A stretch of 64,000 nucleotides of DNA, from assembly GCF_025999095.1 (NCBI RefSeq), contig NZ_AP024678.1, positions 1,829,527 through 1,893,526 of the forward strand, given 5' to 3'. The notes under the pieces were generated by a model, which was given only the letters and a program-made list of their open reading frames with translations, did not search any database and was not told where the DNA came from. The position numbers and the translations under genes were made by a program. The DNA is from Thermosynechococcus sp. Lineage in GTDB: Bacteria; Cyanobacteriota; Cyanobacteriia; Thermosynechococcales; Thermosynechococcaceae. Shown here piece by piece: positions 1-9,596 of this stretch (its first letter is position 1; each line of letters starts with the position of its first letter).

Positions 1-1319
1 AGCAGATCCTTAGCGAGGGCTTGGAGTCGCGGTTTGAGATCCGCCGGTACTGCCAAGTAGGCCTCATACCCGAGGGGAGAATGCAGTCTAGGAGCGCTGC
101 GCAACAGGGAGCGATCGCGCACCGGCACTTGAGAAATCACGGAATAGGTCAGCCCCGCTGGCAAGGGCACCGGCGCCCGCAGCCCACCATCGAGATCGCG
201 GGCAATTTCACGGGTGGGAAAATAGAGTTCGCGCGGCTCATAGAGGTGGGGAATGAGGTTACTAAACTCAGAAACAATCGTGTAGGTCTGAATCACTTCC
301 TGCGTTGGCATCTGGGAGAGTTGCTGCGGCAGCAGATAGCGAAAACTCCAAGGGGAACGCTGCAGCACTTCCGCCTCATCGTTGCGACTAATGCGCCAAC
401 CCCGCCCCGTATATTGGTCAAAGGCAAGGACTCGCCAGAAGCCGGGGGCTTGCGATCGCACTCGCAGGAGCTCCTGAGGGGTCATTATGCCCCCAATGGT
501 CTGGTCAATCTCGGCACCAAAGCCATAGTAAAAGTTCGAGTCAAAAGTTTGATCGGTCAGTTCCTCCCCCAAACCGCGACCACCACGACCACTGACGTAG
601 CCCGGATTGATCACACGGGTTTGGTCAAACTCCCCTTGAACTTCAATTTCAGCACTGACGGGCAAGGTGCGAATCTGATAGCCAGGGAAACGCGGCAGCA
701 GCACAAAGACCATCATTCCCAAGCCAAGAATCAGGGCAAAGAGACCAACCCATTGCCGCCAAGGCAAGCGCAGGGACTTTAGTGTAGTGGATAGCAAGCC
801 CAGGCGTGAGCGGTAGTCGAGGACTAAAACCGGTAGGGCGATCGCCAGAAAGATTAAAAGAAACACGCCAAAGATCATGGTTTGACTGAGGGTGGCCGCT
901 ACACTGATCAAAATCAGGGCAATCACCATCGAGTAGCCCAAATCCTTGCGGCGGGGCAAGTCAAAACTGTGGAGCACTTGCAGTTGGATTAACAGTTCCG
1001 TCAGCAACACCCGTGAATCTTGGTTCAGTGCGGCCAGCCGCCCTAAAAACACCGCCAATGCCACCAACATACCGATGGCAATCACTAGCTTAGCGACAAC
1101 ATTGCTTTGCCGCCGTGCCCACCAACTCCAACCAAAACCGGCAATGGAGAGGGGAACTGCCCAAAAACTATGCGTTGTTTCTGAAGCAACATCCGTGGTC
1201 ACCAGGCCAACAATGACCATGCCCAATACCCCTAGGCGCAGCAGCAGGGAATCCTCAATATCTTTGGCCGGGGCCAGCATCGGTGAGTGGGCAAGGGGTT
1301 GCAGCCAAGACCGAAACAT
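1..1319 (-). CDS. TgpA-like transglutaminase membrane protein (3' end missing)
   Basis: Reading the minus strand from an ATG at 1317-1319 gives an open frame of 439 codons that runs off the window's left edge. The first ~200 residues hold several hydrophobic segments (e.g. VLGMVIVGLVTT, MVIALILISVAATL, WVGLFALILGLGMMVFVLL). A soluble domain follows, containing RVLAFDQYTGRGWRISRN. This is the architecture of the DUF3488/TgpA family: N-terminal membrane bundle, then an extracytoplasmic transglutaminase-like domain. The catalytic Cys-His-Asp part would lie beyond the window, so activity cannot be judged. Members are thought to act at the cell envelope; the substrate is unknown. It is not obviously in an operon with the next minus-strand gene, which ends 186 bp upstream. 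Confidence 0.8.
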   Translation of the reverse strand, partial: MFRSWLQPLAHSPMLAPAKDIEDSLLLRLGVLGMVIVGLVTTDVASETTHSFWAVPLSIAGFGWSWWARRQSNVVAKLVIAIGMLVALAVFLGRLAALNQDSRVLLTELLIQLQVLHSFDLPRRKDLGYSMVIALILISVAATLSQTMIFGVFLLIFLAIALPVLVLDYRSRLGLLSTTLKSLRLPWRQWVGLFALILGLGMMVFVLLPRFPGYQIRTLPVSAEIEVQGEFDQTRVINPGYVSGRGGRGLGEELTDQTFDSNFYYGFGAEIDQTIGGIMTPQELLRVRSQAPGFWRVLAFDQYTGRGWRISRNDEAEVLQRSPWSFRYLLPQQLSQMPTQEVIQTYTIVSEFSNLIPHLYEPRELYFPTREIARDLDGGLRAPVPLPAGLTYSVISQVPVRDRSLLRSAPRLHSPLGYEAYLAVPADLKPRLQALAKDL

Positions 1320-1505
1320 AAAGGCAGCAGGGAAAAACTGTGCCCTAATCCTAACAAATGTCTACTGGAGAGGGGGCAAATTAGCCCCTAGGGGCATGGC
1401 CTTCTAGCTCCAGCGTTTCCTTACCCTTCAATCACAGGGTTTGTCTATATTTTGCCTCTGGGCCAAGTCAGTGCAGCAGGAATCAGACCCTCCCCTGGCG
1501 ACACC

Positions 1506-1781
1506 TTAGCCGCCAGCGATCGCGGGAATGATGCTGACCTCGTCGCCATCCTTAAGGGGCGTTTCAATGCCATTGAGGAAGCGAATATCCTCATTATTGA
1601 CGTAGAAATTCACAAACCGCCGCAGCTGACCGTTTTCATCACAGAGGCGCCCTTTAATGCCGGGGCAGTCCTGCTCTAGCTTCTCTAGGAGTTCAGCGAT
1701 CGATTGGGCTTGACACTCCACCGTTGCCTGATCGCGGGTGAGTTTTTGCAAGGGAGTCGGAATCAAAACAGTAACAGCCAT
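1506..1781 (-). CDS. MoaD/ThiS-like ubiquitin-fold sulfur carrier protein
   Basis: This is a 91-residue protein ending in Ala-Gly-Gly, the hallmark of beta-grasp sulfur carriers that are adenylated and thiocarboxylated at the terminal glycine. The segment [16 protein letters not shown] at the C-terminus is typical of MoaD/ThiS proteins. The gene lies 50 bp downstream of thrC on the same strand, so the two may be co-transcribed. In actinobacteria a related carrier (CysO) works with a PLP enzyme to make cysteine. The pairing with threonine synthase suggests a sulfur-transfer role in amino-acid synthesis, but this is inference. It could instead serve molybdopterin synthesis. Confidence 0.85.
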   Translation of the reverse strand: MAVTVLIPTPLQKLTRDQATVECQAQSIAELLEKLEQDCPGIKGRLCDENGQLRRFVNFYVNNEDIRFLNGIETPLKDGDEVSIIPAIAGG

Positions 1782-1831
1782 AGACCTCTAAAAACCATCC
1801 ATAGATTTCAACAACGTGTTAGGAAAACTAA

Positions 1832-3130
1832 CTAGACCAATACCGGTTGCCAATCCAACCGTTCGAGGGTGCGCGATCGCTCCAAGGCGCGCTCAAAGCT
1901 GGCCAACTTGGGTTCAATTGTCAAGGGTTGACCAATATCGTTTTGTACCGCCTCTTGGGTTTTCAGGCCATTGCCCGTGATATAGACAACGGTCACCTCT
2001 TCGGGGTCAATTTTGCCCGATTCCACCAACTTTTTGAGAACAGCAATTGTGGTACCGCCAGCGGTTTCGGTGAAAATCCCTTCCGTCTCCGCAAGCAGCT
2101 TAATGCCTGCCACAATTTCTGCATCGGTGGCCGCCGCGATCGCCCCATTGGTTTTGCGGGCAATGTCTAGGGCATAGACGCCATCGGCGGGGTTACCAAT
2201 GGCAATCGATTTAGCAATGGTGTTGGGCTTCACGGGTGCCACAAAGTCCCGCCCCTCGGCATAGGCTTGGGCAATGGGGGAGCAGCCGACCGCTTGGGCA
2301 CCACTACAGCGGACAGGTTTGTCAGCCACTAGACCCACTTCCACAAATTCACGGAAGCCTTTGTAAATTTTCGTGAACAGAGAGCCGGAAGCCAAGGGGG
2401 CCACAACGTGGTCAGGAAGTTGCCAGCCCAACTGTTCAATTACCTCATAACCTAGCGTCTTTGACCCTTCCGAGTAGTAGGGGCGCAAATTGATATTGAC
2501 AAACCCCCAGCCATGGGTATTTGCCACCTCCGAGCAGAGACGGTTGACTTGATCGTAGTTGCCCTCAACCGCCATCACCGTTGGTCCATAGATGAGCGTC
2601 CCCAAGACCTTACCCGCTTCCAGATCCGCTGGAATAAACACGCAGCAGTCTAGCCCCGCATGGGCCGCGATCGCCGCCGTTGAATTCGCCAAATTGCCGG
2701 TACTGGCACAGGACACCGTCGTAAAGCCCAATTCCCGCGCCCGTGTCAACGCCACCGACACCACCCGATCCTTGAAGCTGAGGGTGGGCATATTCACCGC
2801 ATCGTTTTTGATGTACAGATGCTTGAGCCCGAGCCGCCGCCCCAGCCGCTGGGCTTTGATGAGGGGAGTCATCCCTGTGCCCACATCAATGGGGTTTGCC
2901 GAGGTCACCGGCAAAAAGGGACGGTAGCGCCAAATGGACTTCGGACCCGCCTCAATGGTGCTGCGCGTTACAACTGCCGCCAAGCGTTCCAGATCGTACT
3001 TCACCTCTAGGGGGCCAAAACAGTACTCACAGACATGAATGGCTTGGGGTTCGTACTCTGCGCCACACTCTTTGCATTTGAGGTGGGTAAAATAGGCGGT
3101 TTCGGTGGTGGAGGTCAAGGTTGCGGTCAT
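1832..3130 (-). CDS. thrC: threonine synthase
   Basis: This 432-residue protein is a fold-type II PLP enzyme that converts O-phosphohomoserine to threonine and phosphate in the cytoplasm. The PLP lysine is expected at K120 in TLSFKDR, and the phosphate-binding glycine/serine loop is STGNLANST near residue 142. The N-terminus has a zinc-ribbon-like cysteine pattern (C19/C22 and C34/C37), seen in many cyanobacterial and plant-type threonine synthases. Length fits the family. It lies upstream of the MoaD/ThiS-like gene on the same strand. No attenuator-like leader is evident ahead of the ATG. Confidence 0.95.
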   Translation of the reverse strand: MTATLTSTTETAYFTHLKCKECGAEYEPQAIHVCEYCFGPLEVKYDLERLAAVVTRSTIEAGPKSIWRYRPFLPVTSANPIDVGTGMTPLIKAQRLGRRLGLKHLYIKNDAVNMPTLSFKDRVVSVALTRARELGFTTVSCASTGNLANSTAAIAAHAGLDCCVFIPADLEAGKVLGTLIYGPTVMAVEGNYDQVNRLCSEVANTHGWGFVNINLRPYYSEGSKTLGYEVIEQLGWQLPDHVVAPLASGSLFTKIYKGFREFVEVGLVADKPVRCSGAQAVGCSPIAQAYAEGRDFVAPVKPNTIAKSIAIGNPADGVYALDIARKTNGAIAAATDAEIVAGIKLLAETEGIFTETAGGTTIAVLKKLVESGKIDPEEVTVVYITGNGLKTQEAVQNDIGQPLTIEPKLASFERALERSRTLERLDWQPVLV

Positions 3131-3298
3131 GGGTCTCAGACTGCCTCAGACAAGTTGTTGACCATCCTAGCAGGGGGCGATCGCCCTGTCAAACATATCC
3201 GACTATTTTTATCGGGATTTGAGTGACCAGCAAAAGTCTTGCTGTTGGCGATATGTTCCTAATCCTCGGTTGGCACTCTCCTGAGGCCTTTTGAGACT

Positions 3299-3601
3299 TC
3301 AACGAATGGGGGTATGGACTGTCACCAGCTTTGTGCCATCGGGAAATGTTGCCTCGACTTGCACCTCTGTGAGCATTTCTGGCACCCCCTCCATAACCTC
3401 ATCACGGGTGAGCAGCGTGGTGCCATAGTTCATCAAATCGGCAACCGTGCGCCCCTCCCGCGCTCCTTCCAAGATGGCCGCAGAAATATAGGCCACCGCT
3501 TCGGGATAATTGAGCTTGAGACCCCGGGCTTTGCGACGTTCGGCCACAAGAGCAGCCATAAAAATCAGGAGCTTGTCTTTTTCTTGCGGGGATAGTTGCA
3601 T
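3299..3601 (-). CDS. ureA: urease gamma subunit
   Basis: This 100-residue protein matches the length and pattern of Ure[15 protein letters not shown] at the start, [11 protein letters not shown] in the middle and VTVHTPIR at the end. UreA is the small structural subunit of nickel urease, which hydrolyses urea to ammonia and CO2. No ureB, ureC or accessory gene is nearby. The neighbours are thrC on one side and a divergent folate gene on the other, so the urease genes must be scattered in this genome. Scattered urease genes are known in some cyanobacteria. Confidence 0.95.
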   Translation of the reverse strand: MQLSPQEKDKLLIFMAALVAERRKARGLKLNYPEAVAYISAAILEGAREGRTVADLMNYGTTLLTRDEVMEGVPEMLTEVQVEATFPDGTKLVTVHTPIR

Positions 3602-3679
3602 CGTTGCTAGGGTTAAGCATTGGCTCTACCTCATATACTAACCTGTGGCTTGGGGGCCCAGAAAATCAATGTCAAATCA

Positions 3680-4237
3680 ATGAGCGATAAGGTCAGATTG
3701 CGAAAACACTATCTTGAATGGCGGCAGCACCTGAGCGATCGCGAGTGGCAAGAGCGCAGTCAGCGCATTTGTCAGCACTTGTTTGATCATCCCCAGTTTC
3801 AACGGGCAACCACGGTGTTGACCTACGTGCCCCATCGCCGCGAGCCTGATTTGCGCTCCCTGTGGTCACTCCCGAAACAGTGGGGCTTACCTCGTGTGGT
3901 GGACCAGGATTTACAGTGGCATTGTTTTGATGCCAAAGAAGACACTCTCCAGCAAGGCCCCTATGGCCTCTGGCAACCGTCCCCCGCAGCTCCCCCTATT
4001 GATCCCGCTTGCGTTGATCTGTGTTTGATTCCTGCGGTTGCCTGCGATCGCCAGGGGTATCGCCTCGGCTACGGCGCGGGTTTTTTCGATCGCCTCTTTG
4101 CCCACCCTGAGTGGCAGCAGGTGTGCCGCTGGGGGATTGTCTTTGAGGCAGCGGTTGTAGAAGAATTGCCCCATGATCCGTGGGATCAGCCGCTGCAAGC
4201 GATTTGCACCGAATCAGGCCTCTGGGAAATCAGCTAA
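3680..4237 (+). CDS. 5-formyltetrahydrofolate cyclo-ligase family protein
   Basis: I place the start at ATG 3680 ([16 protein letters not shown]), giving 185 residues, the usual size. An upstream in-frame ATG at 3620 would add 20 unconvincing residues. The family signature [14 protein letters not shown] is present, with an N-terminal arginine-rich helix ([12 protein letters not shown]) that normally helps bind ATP and folate. The enzyme converts 5-formyl-THF to 5,10-methenyl-THF using ATP. Plant and cyanobacterial paralogues of unclear substrate exist, so the exact reaction is inferred. It is divergent from ureA and its stop overlaps the end of the HdrB-like gene by four bases. Confidence 0.85.
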   Translation: MSDKVRLRKHYLEWRQHLSDREWQERSQRICQHLFDHPQFQRATTVLTYVPHRREPDLRSLWSLPKQWGLPRVVDQDLQWHCFDAKEDTLQQGPYGLWQPSPAAPPIDPACVDLCLIPAVACDRQGYRLGYGAGFFDRLFAHPEWQQVCRWGIVFEAAVVEELPHDPWDQPLQAICTESGLWEIS

Positions 4238-5133
4238 AGACCCAGCTTGGCCAACACTGGCTGCGTCGAGACGACGTGTTTTCTCAAACCGAGTTCCTCA
4301 GGATGCAGGCCAAGGGCGAGACCCACCAGTTGCGGCAAATGGAGAATCGGCAGATTGAGGGAAACCCCCACCTGCTGGGCAATCTCCGGTTGACGGGCAT
4401 CGAGATTGAGGTGACACAGGGGGCAGGGGGTGACAATGCAATCCGCACCCTTGGCGATCGCGCTTTGCAGTCGTTGGGCTGCCATCGCAAAACTGGCCGC
4501 CGTGGCATAGCTAGAAATTGGCCAACCACAGCACTGGGTACGTCCCTCATATTCCACAGGGGTCGCTCCCACCGCCTCAAATACCTGCTCCATCGAAGTG
4601 GGGTGAAGCGGGTGATCAAAGGGAAGTCTCTCTTGGGCACGCAGCAGGTAACAGCCATAAAAGGCAGCGCAGCGAAGTCCTGTGAGGGGACGACGGACGC
4701 GATCGCGCAACCGGTCTAGACCCACATCGCCAACAATGGCCCAGAGCAAATGCTTGACCTCCGTTGTCCCTTGGTAGGGAGCACAACCCTGGGCTGTGAG
4801 AACCTGATTAATTTCGGCCACGTACTCCGGGCGATCGCGCTGAAACGTCTTGAGGCGCTCATCCACATGGCCAATCACCCCCTGACAGGTGCTGCAATGG
4901 GTCAACAGGGGCAAGGCCAACTGTTCTGCAAGGGCAATGTTGCGGGCATTCACGGTATCTTCCAGCAGCCACGAATTTTCCTTAAATGTCCCTGAGCCAC
5001 AACAACTGGCTTCCTTCAGTGCCACAAGCTCTATATCCAACAGGGGGGCGATCGCCCGCGTTGAAAAATCTAATTCCCGACAGGCACCTTGAGCCACACA
5101 ACCGGGATAGTAGGCATAGCGCAAAGCAGACAT
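4234..5133 (-). CDS. HdrB-like CCG-domain iron-sulfur protein
   Basis: This 299-residue protein has two cysteine-rich CCG domains. The first has C12, C44-C45 and C80/C83 ([13 protein letters not shown]); the second has C161, C201-C202 and C237/C240 (CCGWP, CPLC). This duplicated pattern is that of heterodisulfide reductase subunit B and of the related anchor-type subunit (SdhC/SdhE) of some succinate dehydrogenases, where it binds an unusual 4Fe-4S cluster. Cyanobacteria lack methanogen cofactors, so a role as an electron-transfer or dehydrogenase subunit is more likely. No partner subunit is adjacent, and the substrate is unknown. Confidence 0.8.
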   Translation of the reverse strand: MSALRYAYYPGCVAQGACRELDFSTRAIAPLLDIELVALKEASCCGSGTFKENSWLLEDTVNARNIALAEQLALPLLTHCSTCQGVIGHVDERLKTFQRDRPEYVAEINQVLTAQGCAPYQGTTEVKHLLWAIVGDVGLDRLRDRVRRPLTGLRCAAFYGCYLLRAQERLPFDHPLHPTSMEQVFEAVGATPVEYEGRTQCCGWPISSYATAASFAMAAQRLQSAIAKGADCIVTPCPLCHLNLDARQPEIAQQVGVSLNLPILHLPQLVGLALGLHPEELGLRKHVVSTQPVLAKLGL

Positions 5134-5208
5134 ACCACTTGAAAAGTCTAAAACCTGCCCCTAGTCTAGCCAATCATCAGATTCCTTCGTAACGTCCCGC
5201 TGCTCAGT

Positions 5209-5214
5209 TATAAT
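5209..5214 (+). promoter_or_regulatory. candidate -10 element for metK
   Basis: A perfect TATAAT lies 104 bp ahead of the metK start. No good TTGACA-like -35 is seen 16-18 bp upstream (the best is TTCGTA), so the promoter may be activator-dependent or weakly constrained at -35. A short hairpin (TTGCC-ATCA-GGCAA) occurs in the leader at about 5260-5274. No SAM riboswitch architecture was recognised. Confidence 0.4.
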
Positions 5215-5317
5215 CCTAGGACTTAGAAACAAGTGCTCAGTTTTTAGTCAAAAGTGCGTGTTGCCATCAGGCAATTTCTTGCCTTCTTTCAATCATCTAT
5301 GCCATAGGAGTGCGATC

Positions 5318-6568
5318 TTGCGTTACTTATTCAGTTCAGAGTCCGTCACCGAAGGCCACCCCGATAAAATTTGCGACCAAATTGCCGATGCCATTCTGGA
5401 TGCTTTGCTTACCCAAGATCCCCAGAGTCGTGTGGCCGCTGAGGTGGTTGTTAATACGGGTTTAGTTCTAATTACCGGGGAAATTACAACCAAGGCCCAG
5501 GTCAACTACGTTAACATAGCGCGGCAGAAAATCCATGAAATTGGCTATACCGATGCCAACAATGGCTTTGCCGCCAATAGCTGTGCCGTCATTGTTGCCC
5601 TTGATGAGCAATCCCCCGATATTGCCCGTGGTGTGGATACGGCCCAGGAAGCCCGGGAGCAGCTCAGTGACACCGAACTGGATCGCATTGGTGCCGGCGA
5701 TCAGGGGATTATGTTTGGCTATGCCTGCAATGAAACCCCGGAGTATATGCCCTTGCCCATTAGCTTGGCCCACCGCATGGCACGTCGCTTGGCCGCTGTC
5801 CGTAAAACTGGTCAGCTTCCCTACCTACGTCCCGATGGCAAAACCCAAGTCACGGTCATCTATGAGGATGGCAAGCCAGTGGGGATTGATACAATTTTGA
5901 TTTCCACCCAACACACAGCCACCATTGATGACCTTAGGGAGGAAAGCGCTGTTCAAGCCAAGATTAAAGCCGATCTCTGGGAGGCGGTTGTCAAGCCGGT
6001 TTTTGCCGATTTGACCCTCCAACCCGATGGGAACACCCGCTTTTTAGTGAATCCTACGGGCAAATTTGTGATTGGCGGTCCCCAAGGGGATTCAGGACTC
6101 ACGGGGCGCAAACTGGTGGTGGATACCTACGGTGGTTATGCCCGCCATGGCGGCGGTGCCTTTTCCGGTAAAGATCCGACAAAAGTGGATCGCAGTGCCG
6201 CCTATATGGCTCGTTACATTGCCAAAAACATCGTTGCCGCAGGGCTAGCGGACAAATGCGAGTTACAGATTAGCTATGCCATTGGCGTCGCTCGCCCCAT
6301 GAGTCTCTTTGTGGATACCTTTGGCACGGGTAAACTGGCCCCAGAACAATTGTTGGAGTTGATTAAAACCCACTTTGATCTGCGCCCCGCTGCCATTATT
6401 CAAACCTTTAACCTGCGTCAGTTACCCCAAGATCGCGGTGGTCGCTTCTACCAAGATGTGGCCGCCTATGGTCACTTTGGGCGCCATGATCTTGACTTGC
6501 CTTGGGAAAGACTCGATAAAGTCGCCGATCTGCAAGCTGCTGCCGCTCAGTTCCTAAGTGCAGTCTAG
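5318..6568 (+). CDS. metK: S-adenosylmethionine synthetase
   Basis: The protein makes S-adenosylmethionine from methionine and ATP. I choose the TTG at 5318 as start, because conserved MetK proteins begin M-R-Y-L-F-S-S-E-S and AGGAG lies 8 bp upstream. This gives 416 residues, the family length. An upstream GTG at 5258 would add 20 residues without family support. Signatures seen are GHPDK (14-18 region), [12 protein letters not shown] (125-136) and [19 protein letters not shown], which bind ATP, Mg and K. It is monocistronic: divergent from the HdrB-like gene and convergent with a small secreted protein gene. Confidence 0.95.
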   Translation: MRYLFSSESVTEGHPDKICDQIADAILDALLTQDPQSRVAAEVVVNTGLVLITGEITTKAQVNYVNIARQKIHEIGYTDANNGFAANSCAVIVALDEQSPDIARGVDTAQEAREQLSDTELDRIGAGDQGIMFGYACNETPEYMPLPISLAHRMARRLAAVRKTGQLPYLRPDGKTQVTVIYEDGKPVGIDTILISTQHTATIDDLREESAVQAKIKADLWEAVVKPVFADLTLQPDGNTRFLVNPTGKFVIGGPQGDSGLTGRKLVVDTYGGYARHGGGAFSGKDPTKVDRSAAYMARYIAKNIVAAGLADKCELQISYAIGVARPMSLFVDTFGTGKLAPEQLLELIKTHFDLRPAAIIQTFNLRQLPQDRGGRFYQDVAAYGHFGRHDLDLPWERLDKVADLQAAAAQFLSAV

Positions 6569-6576
6569 AAAAACAT

Positions 6577-6594
6577 GGGGGGAGTTGTCTCCCC
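6577..6594. terminator. hairpin between convergent metK and a small gene
   Basis: GGGGAG (6579-6584), loop TTGT, CTCCCC (6589-6594) forms a perfect 6-bp stem. On the minus strand a run of five T follows within ten bases, so it best fits termination of the minus-strand gene that ends at 6600. For metK there is no T-tract, so its use on the plus strand is less certain. Confidence 0.5.
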
Positions 6595-6599
6595 TGTAG

Positions 6600-6929
6600 T
6601 TACTGGCTGACCCGTTGCAGGCAGGTTTGGGCGGTACTGGTGAGCATCTGGCGCACTTCCGGCTTGATATTGGTCTGCACACTTTCACCAATGGCTTGAA
6701 ACTCGGCTAAGGTCAGCGAGGATTGCAGTTCATTGATCACACAGGTGCAGTAGGCATTGCCGTATTGCGCCATTTCGGGCACTTGCTGTTCCAGGGCGGT
6801 GGTGCATTCACTGGTGAATCGAGAGACCACCTCTGGCGGATAGGGGGTGGCGATCGCCCCCCCGCCGAGAGACACTGCACCTAAAATCGTCATCGTCAAG
6901 GGGATGGATGATTTTTTTAGTAAAGACAT
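6600..6929 (-). CDS. small secreted/periplasmic protein, unknown function
   Basis: This 109-residue protein begins with a likely signal peptide: MSLLKKSS, then a hydrophobic stretch ending near GGGAIA-TPYP. The mature part contains four cysteines (SECTT, YCTCV, TCLQ), compatible with two disulfides in an oxidising compartment. It has a helical, glutamine-rich character. I do not recognise a characterised family. It converges on metK and is separated from it by a hairpin. Confidence 0.65.
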   Translation of the reverse strand: MSLLKKSSIPLTMTILGAVSLGGGAIATPYPPEVVSRFTSECTTALEQQVPEMAQYGNAYCTCVINELQSSLTLAEFQAIGESVQTNIKPEVRQMLTSTAQTCLQRVSQ

Positions 6930-7116
6930 TCTGGCGATTCCTCGTATATCAAAGCTTAATGCCCATTGTTGAGAGACTTCTCCAGTTTAGGCAAGTTCCA
7001 GAGAATGCGCCACGGTCGCGGATTCGTCCCGTGGCCAACATTTACATTCCCATAGCCAAACGATTAAACTAAAGGATTGGATTGATTGCCCCTACTTGGT
7101 TGTTACCCATCGCTCT

Positions 7117-7362
7117 ATGACCCTATACAATCCCTCTTTGTACGAAGAACCCATTTCCCAAAAGAACCTCACTGCTGTTGGCCGGGCCGATCGCTCTATT
7201 TTGGAATGGTTACAACAAACGGGTCGATTAATTCCCCGTGATGCCAATGAGGCGGACCCAATCATTGATAGCACCCTCGATGATATGGGTGAAATTGAGG
7301 AATTTGTGGGTGACTCCTTGGGCGATTACGACGAAGAAGAGGACCTAGGGCTTGAGGAGTAG
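7117..7362 (+). CDS. DUF3134 family protein
   Basis: The start is taken at ATG 7117 (MTLYNPSLYEEP), giving 81 residues. A GTG-type start 21 bases upstream is possible. The segment SILEWLQQTGRLIPRD followed by a very acidic C-terminus (DYDEEEDLGLEE) fits DUF3134, a small family I recall as restricted to cyanobacteria with no known function. It lies 47 bp ahead of mraY on the same strand and may be co-transcribed with it. Confidence 0.7.
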   Translation: MTLYNPSLYEEPISQKNLTAVGRADRSILEWLQQTGRLIPRDANEADPIIDSTLDDMGEIEEFVGDSLGDYDEEEDLGLEE

Positions 7363-7409
7363 GGCACAGATCCCCCTATTATTCGGAGTGATGTGCTAGA
7401 GCTATCCCC

Positions 7410-8528
7410 ATGCCCTCCACCAAAACCACCGCTGCCATTGAACCCCGCTGGCTGACAGGACAGCGACTTTTTCGCCTCCTCGCCCTTGGCCTCCTCATTG
7501 CTAGCATCGCTTACGACACCGGGGCAAACTACTGGCAGCGGCCGTTGCAAACCTTAACAGTGCCTTGGTTGGTGAGTTTTGCCATCGTGGCGGTTCTAGG
7601 GATGGCCGTCGTGCCCATATTGCGGCGGTTGAAAACTGGGCAAATTATCCGCGAAGATGGCCCACAATCTCACCTGCAAAAATCGGGTACACCGACGATG
7701 GGGGGAATCTTTTTTGTGCCGCCGGGGTTAGGGCTGGCGCTCCTGTGGACGGGGTTTGCTCAGGGGAAGCTATCGCCAACGGTGGTGGCGATCGCGCTGC
7801 TGGTGCTGTGGTATGCCGCCATTGGTTGGTGGGACGACTGGCAAGTTCTGCAGCGCCAATCCAACAAAGGATTATCGGCTCGGCTGCGGCTGCTCCTAGA
7901 GGGCATTGGGGCGGCTCTTTTTTGTGCTTGGCTGGTGGGTAGTGATCCTGCGGCAACGGTTGTGACGGCTCCTTGGGGGTGGGTCTGGCCTTTAGGGGTG
8001 GTATTTATCCCCTTGGCAATTTTTGTGCCGATGGCGGAAGGGAATGCCCTGAATCTTACCGATGGTCTCGATGGTCTTGCCGGTGGCACTGCGGCGATCG
8101 CCCTCCTTGCTTTAGGTATGATTCTGACTGCCCATCCCGATTTGCAAATTCTGGCCGTTGTTATGAGTGGTGCCTGTCTTGGCTTCCTCTGGCACAATCA
8201 CCACCCGGCACGGGTGTTTATGGGGGATACCGGCTCCCTGGCCCTGGGGGCAGTTCTTGCGGGCATTGGCTTGGCGAGTCACCACCTCTGGGAACTGTTA
8301 ATTGTCAGTGGTCTTTTTTTTGTGGAGTCCCTTTCAGTGATTGCCCAAGTGCTCTACTACAAGGCCACAAAAGGCCCCGACGGTGTGGGCAAGCGGCTGC
8401 TGCGCATGGCCCCGCTGCACCATCACTTTGAGTTGGGGGGCTGGTCGGAACTGCGGGTGGTGAGTACGTTTTATGGGGTGGTCGCCCTGTTGGGACTGCT
8501 CTGCTGCCTCCTGCAATGGTTGGCCTAA
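7410..8528 (+). CDS. mraY: phospho-N-acetylmuramoyl-pentapeptide transferase
   Basis: This is a 372-residue polytopic membrane enzyme that transfers phospho-MurNAc-pentapeptide from UDP to undecaprenyl phosphate, making lipid I on the cytoplasmic face of the membrane. Diagnostic motifs are SHLQKSGTPTMGGIFF, NALNLTDGLDGLAGG (with catalytic aspartates), ARVFMGDTGSLALGA and the histidine cluster APLHHHFEL. About ten hydrophobic segments are visible. Length fits the family (~360). It precedes a zinc dehydrogenase gene by 18 bp, which suggests co-transcription without an obvious functional link. Confidence 0.95.
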   Translation: MPSTKTTAAIEPRWLTGQRLFRLLALGLLIASIAYDTGANYWQRPLQTLTVPWLVSFAIVAVLGMAVVPILRRLKTGQIIREDGPQSHLQKSGTPTMGGIFFVPPGLGLALLWTGFAQGKLSPTVVAIALLVLWYAAIGWWDDWQVLQRQSNKGLSARLRLLLEGIGAALFCAWLVGSDPAATVVTAPWGWVWPLGVVFIPLAIFVPMAEGNALNLTDGLDGLAGGTAAIALLALGMILTAHPDLQILAVVMSGACLGFLWHNHHPARVFMGDTGSLALGAVLAGIGLASHHLWELLIVSGLFFVESLSVIAQVLYYKATKGPDGVGKRLLRMAPLHHHFELGGWSELRVVSTFYGVVALLGLLCCLLQWLA

Positions 8529-8546
8529 TCCAATGGGGGAAGTGCC

Positions 8547-9596
8547 ATGAAGGCCGCAGTGCTCTACGGCAAAGAAGATGTGCGCATTGAAACCGTAGCC
8601 GATCCCACACCGGGGCCGGGGGAAGTGGTGATTCGGGTACGAGCTGCCACCACCTGTGGCACCGATTTGAAGGTGTGGCGGCGCGGCGGTCATGCGCGGA
8701 TGCTGACACCGCCGATTCTCTTTGGCCATGAGGCGGCCGGGGAAATTGTTGCGCTTGGAGCCGGCGTGACGGGATGGCAGCTGGGCGATCGCGTGGTGGC
8801 CAATAATTCCGCCCCCTGTGGTCAGTGTTTCTACTGTCAGCGGCAGGCCTTTTCCCTCTGTCCCCATCTGGAATTTAACAATGGCACATTTGCCGAGTAC
8901 TTGAAAATTCCCGCCAGTATTGTTCGCCAAAACCTTTTGCCCATTCCAGAATCCCTCCCCTTTGCTTTAGCCGCCCTCACAGAACCCCTCGCCTGTGTTC
9001 TCCACGGCATTGCCCGCTCTGGCTTTGACCCGGCGATGGTGGAAACGTGGCCGAGTCCACCACAAATTGTTGTCCTTGGGGATGGCGCCATTGGCCTGAT
9101 GTTTGTCGGCGTGCTGGCCCAGCAGGGGGCACGAGTTCTTGCCTTTGGCGGTTCCGATCAGCGGCTGGCGATCGCTACCACCTTTGGGGCAGAGCAAACC
9201 ATCAATCATCACCGGTGCGGGGATATTCCCGCCGTCGTCAAAGACTGGACAGCAGGACGGGGCGCCGACATTGTCATTGAAGCCACTGGGATTCCTGAAG
9301 TCTGGGAAACGGCAATCGCCTGTGGTCGGCCGGGCGCCACAATCAACCTCTTTGGCGGTTGTCCTCGGGAAACAACTATCCACGTGGATACAGAACGCCT
9401 GCACTACGAAGAACTCACCCTCAAGGGCGTCTTCCACAACACCCCTGCCTTTGTCCGCCAAGCCCTGGCATTGATTGCCAGTGGTACACTGCCCTTTGAA
9501 AAGCTCATTAGTGGCCAAGCCCCCCTAACGGAGATTGAAAATGTTCTGCAAGCGATGAAGGCACGCCAAGTGATTAAAGTGGCACTGCAACCCTAG
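8547..9596 (+). CDS. zinc-dependent medium-chain dehydrogenase
   Basis: This is a 349-residue MDR-family dehydrogenase. Catalytic-zinc ligands are C37 and H61-E62 (TTCGTD, GHEAAGE); structural-zinc cysteines are C91, C94, C97 and C105. A Rossmann motif (VVLGDGAIGLMFVG) follows around residue 172. It groups with threonine/sorbitol dehydrogenase-like enzymes that oxidise a secondary alcohol with NAD(P). The physiological substrate cannot be read from sequence. It is just downstream of mraY and converges on mltA. Confidence 0.85.
   Translation: MKAAVLYGKEDVRIETVADPTPGPGEVVIRVRAATTCGTDLKVWRRGGHARMLTPPILFGHEAAGEIVALGAGVTGWQLGDRVVANNSAPCGQCFYCQRQAFSLCPHLEFNNGTFAEYLKIPASIVRQNLLPIPESLPFALAALTEPLACVLHGIARSGFDPAMVETWPSPPQIVVLGDGAIGLMFVGVLAQQGARVLAFGGSDQRLAIATTFGAEQTINHHRCGDIPAVVKDWTAGRGADIVIEATGIPEVWETAIACGRPGATINLFGGCPRETTIHVDTERLHYEELTLKGVFHNTPAFVRQALALIASGTLPFEKLISGQAPLTEIENVLQAMKARQVIKVALQP

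Noticed and set aside
21-782. Plus-strand open frame of 253 codons at the left edge
   Set aside because: Antisense to the membrane/transglutaminase-like gene; composition is that of a shadow frame.
5215-5317. Possible SAM riboswitch upstream of metK
   Set aside because: Only one 5-bp hairpin is visible; no conserved SAM-riboswitch core.
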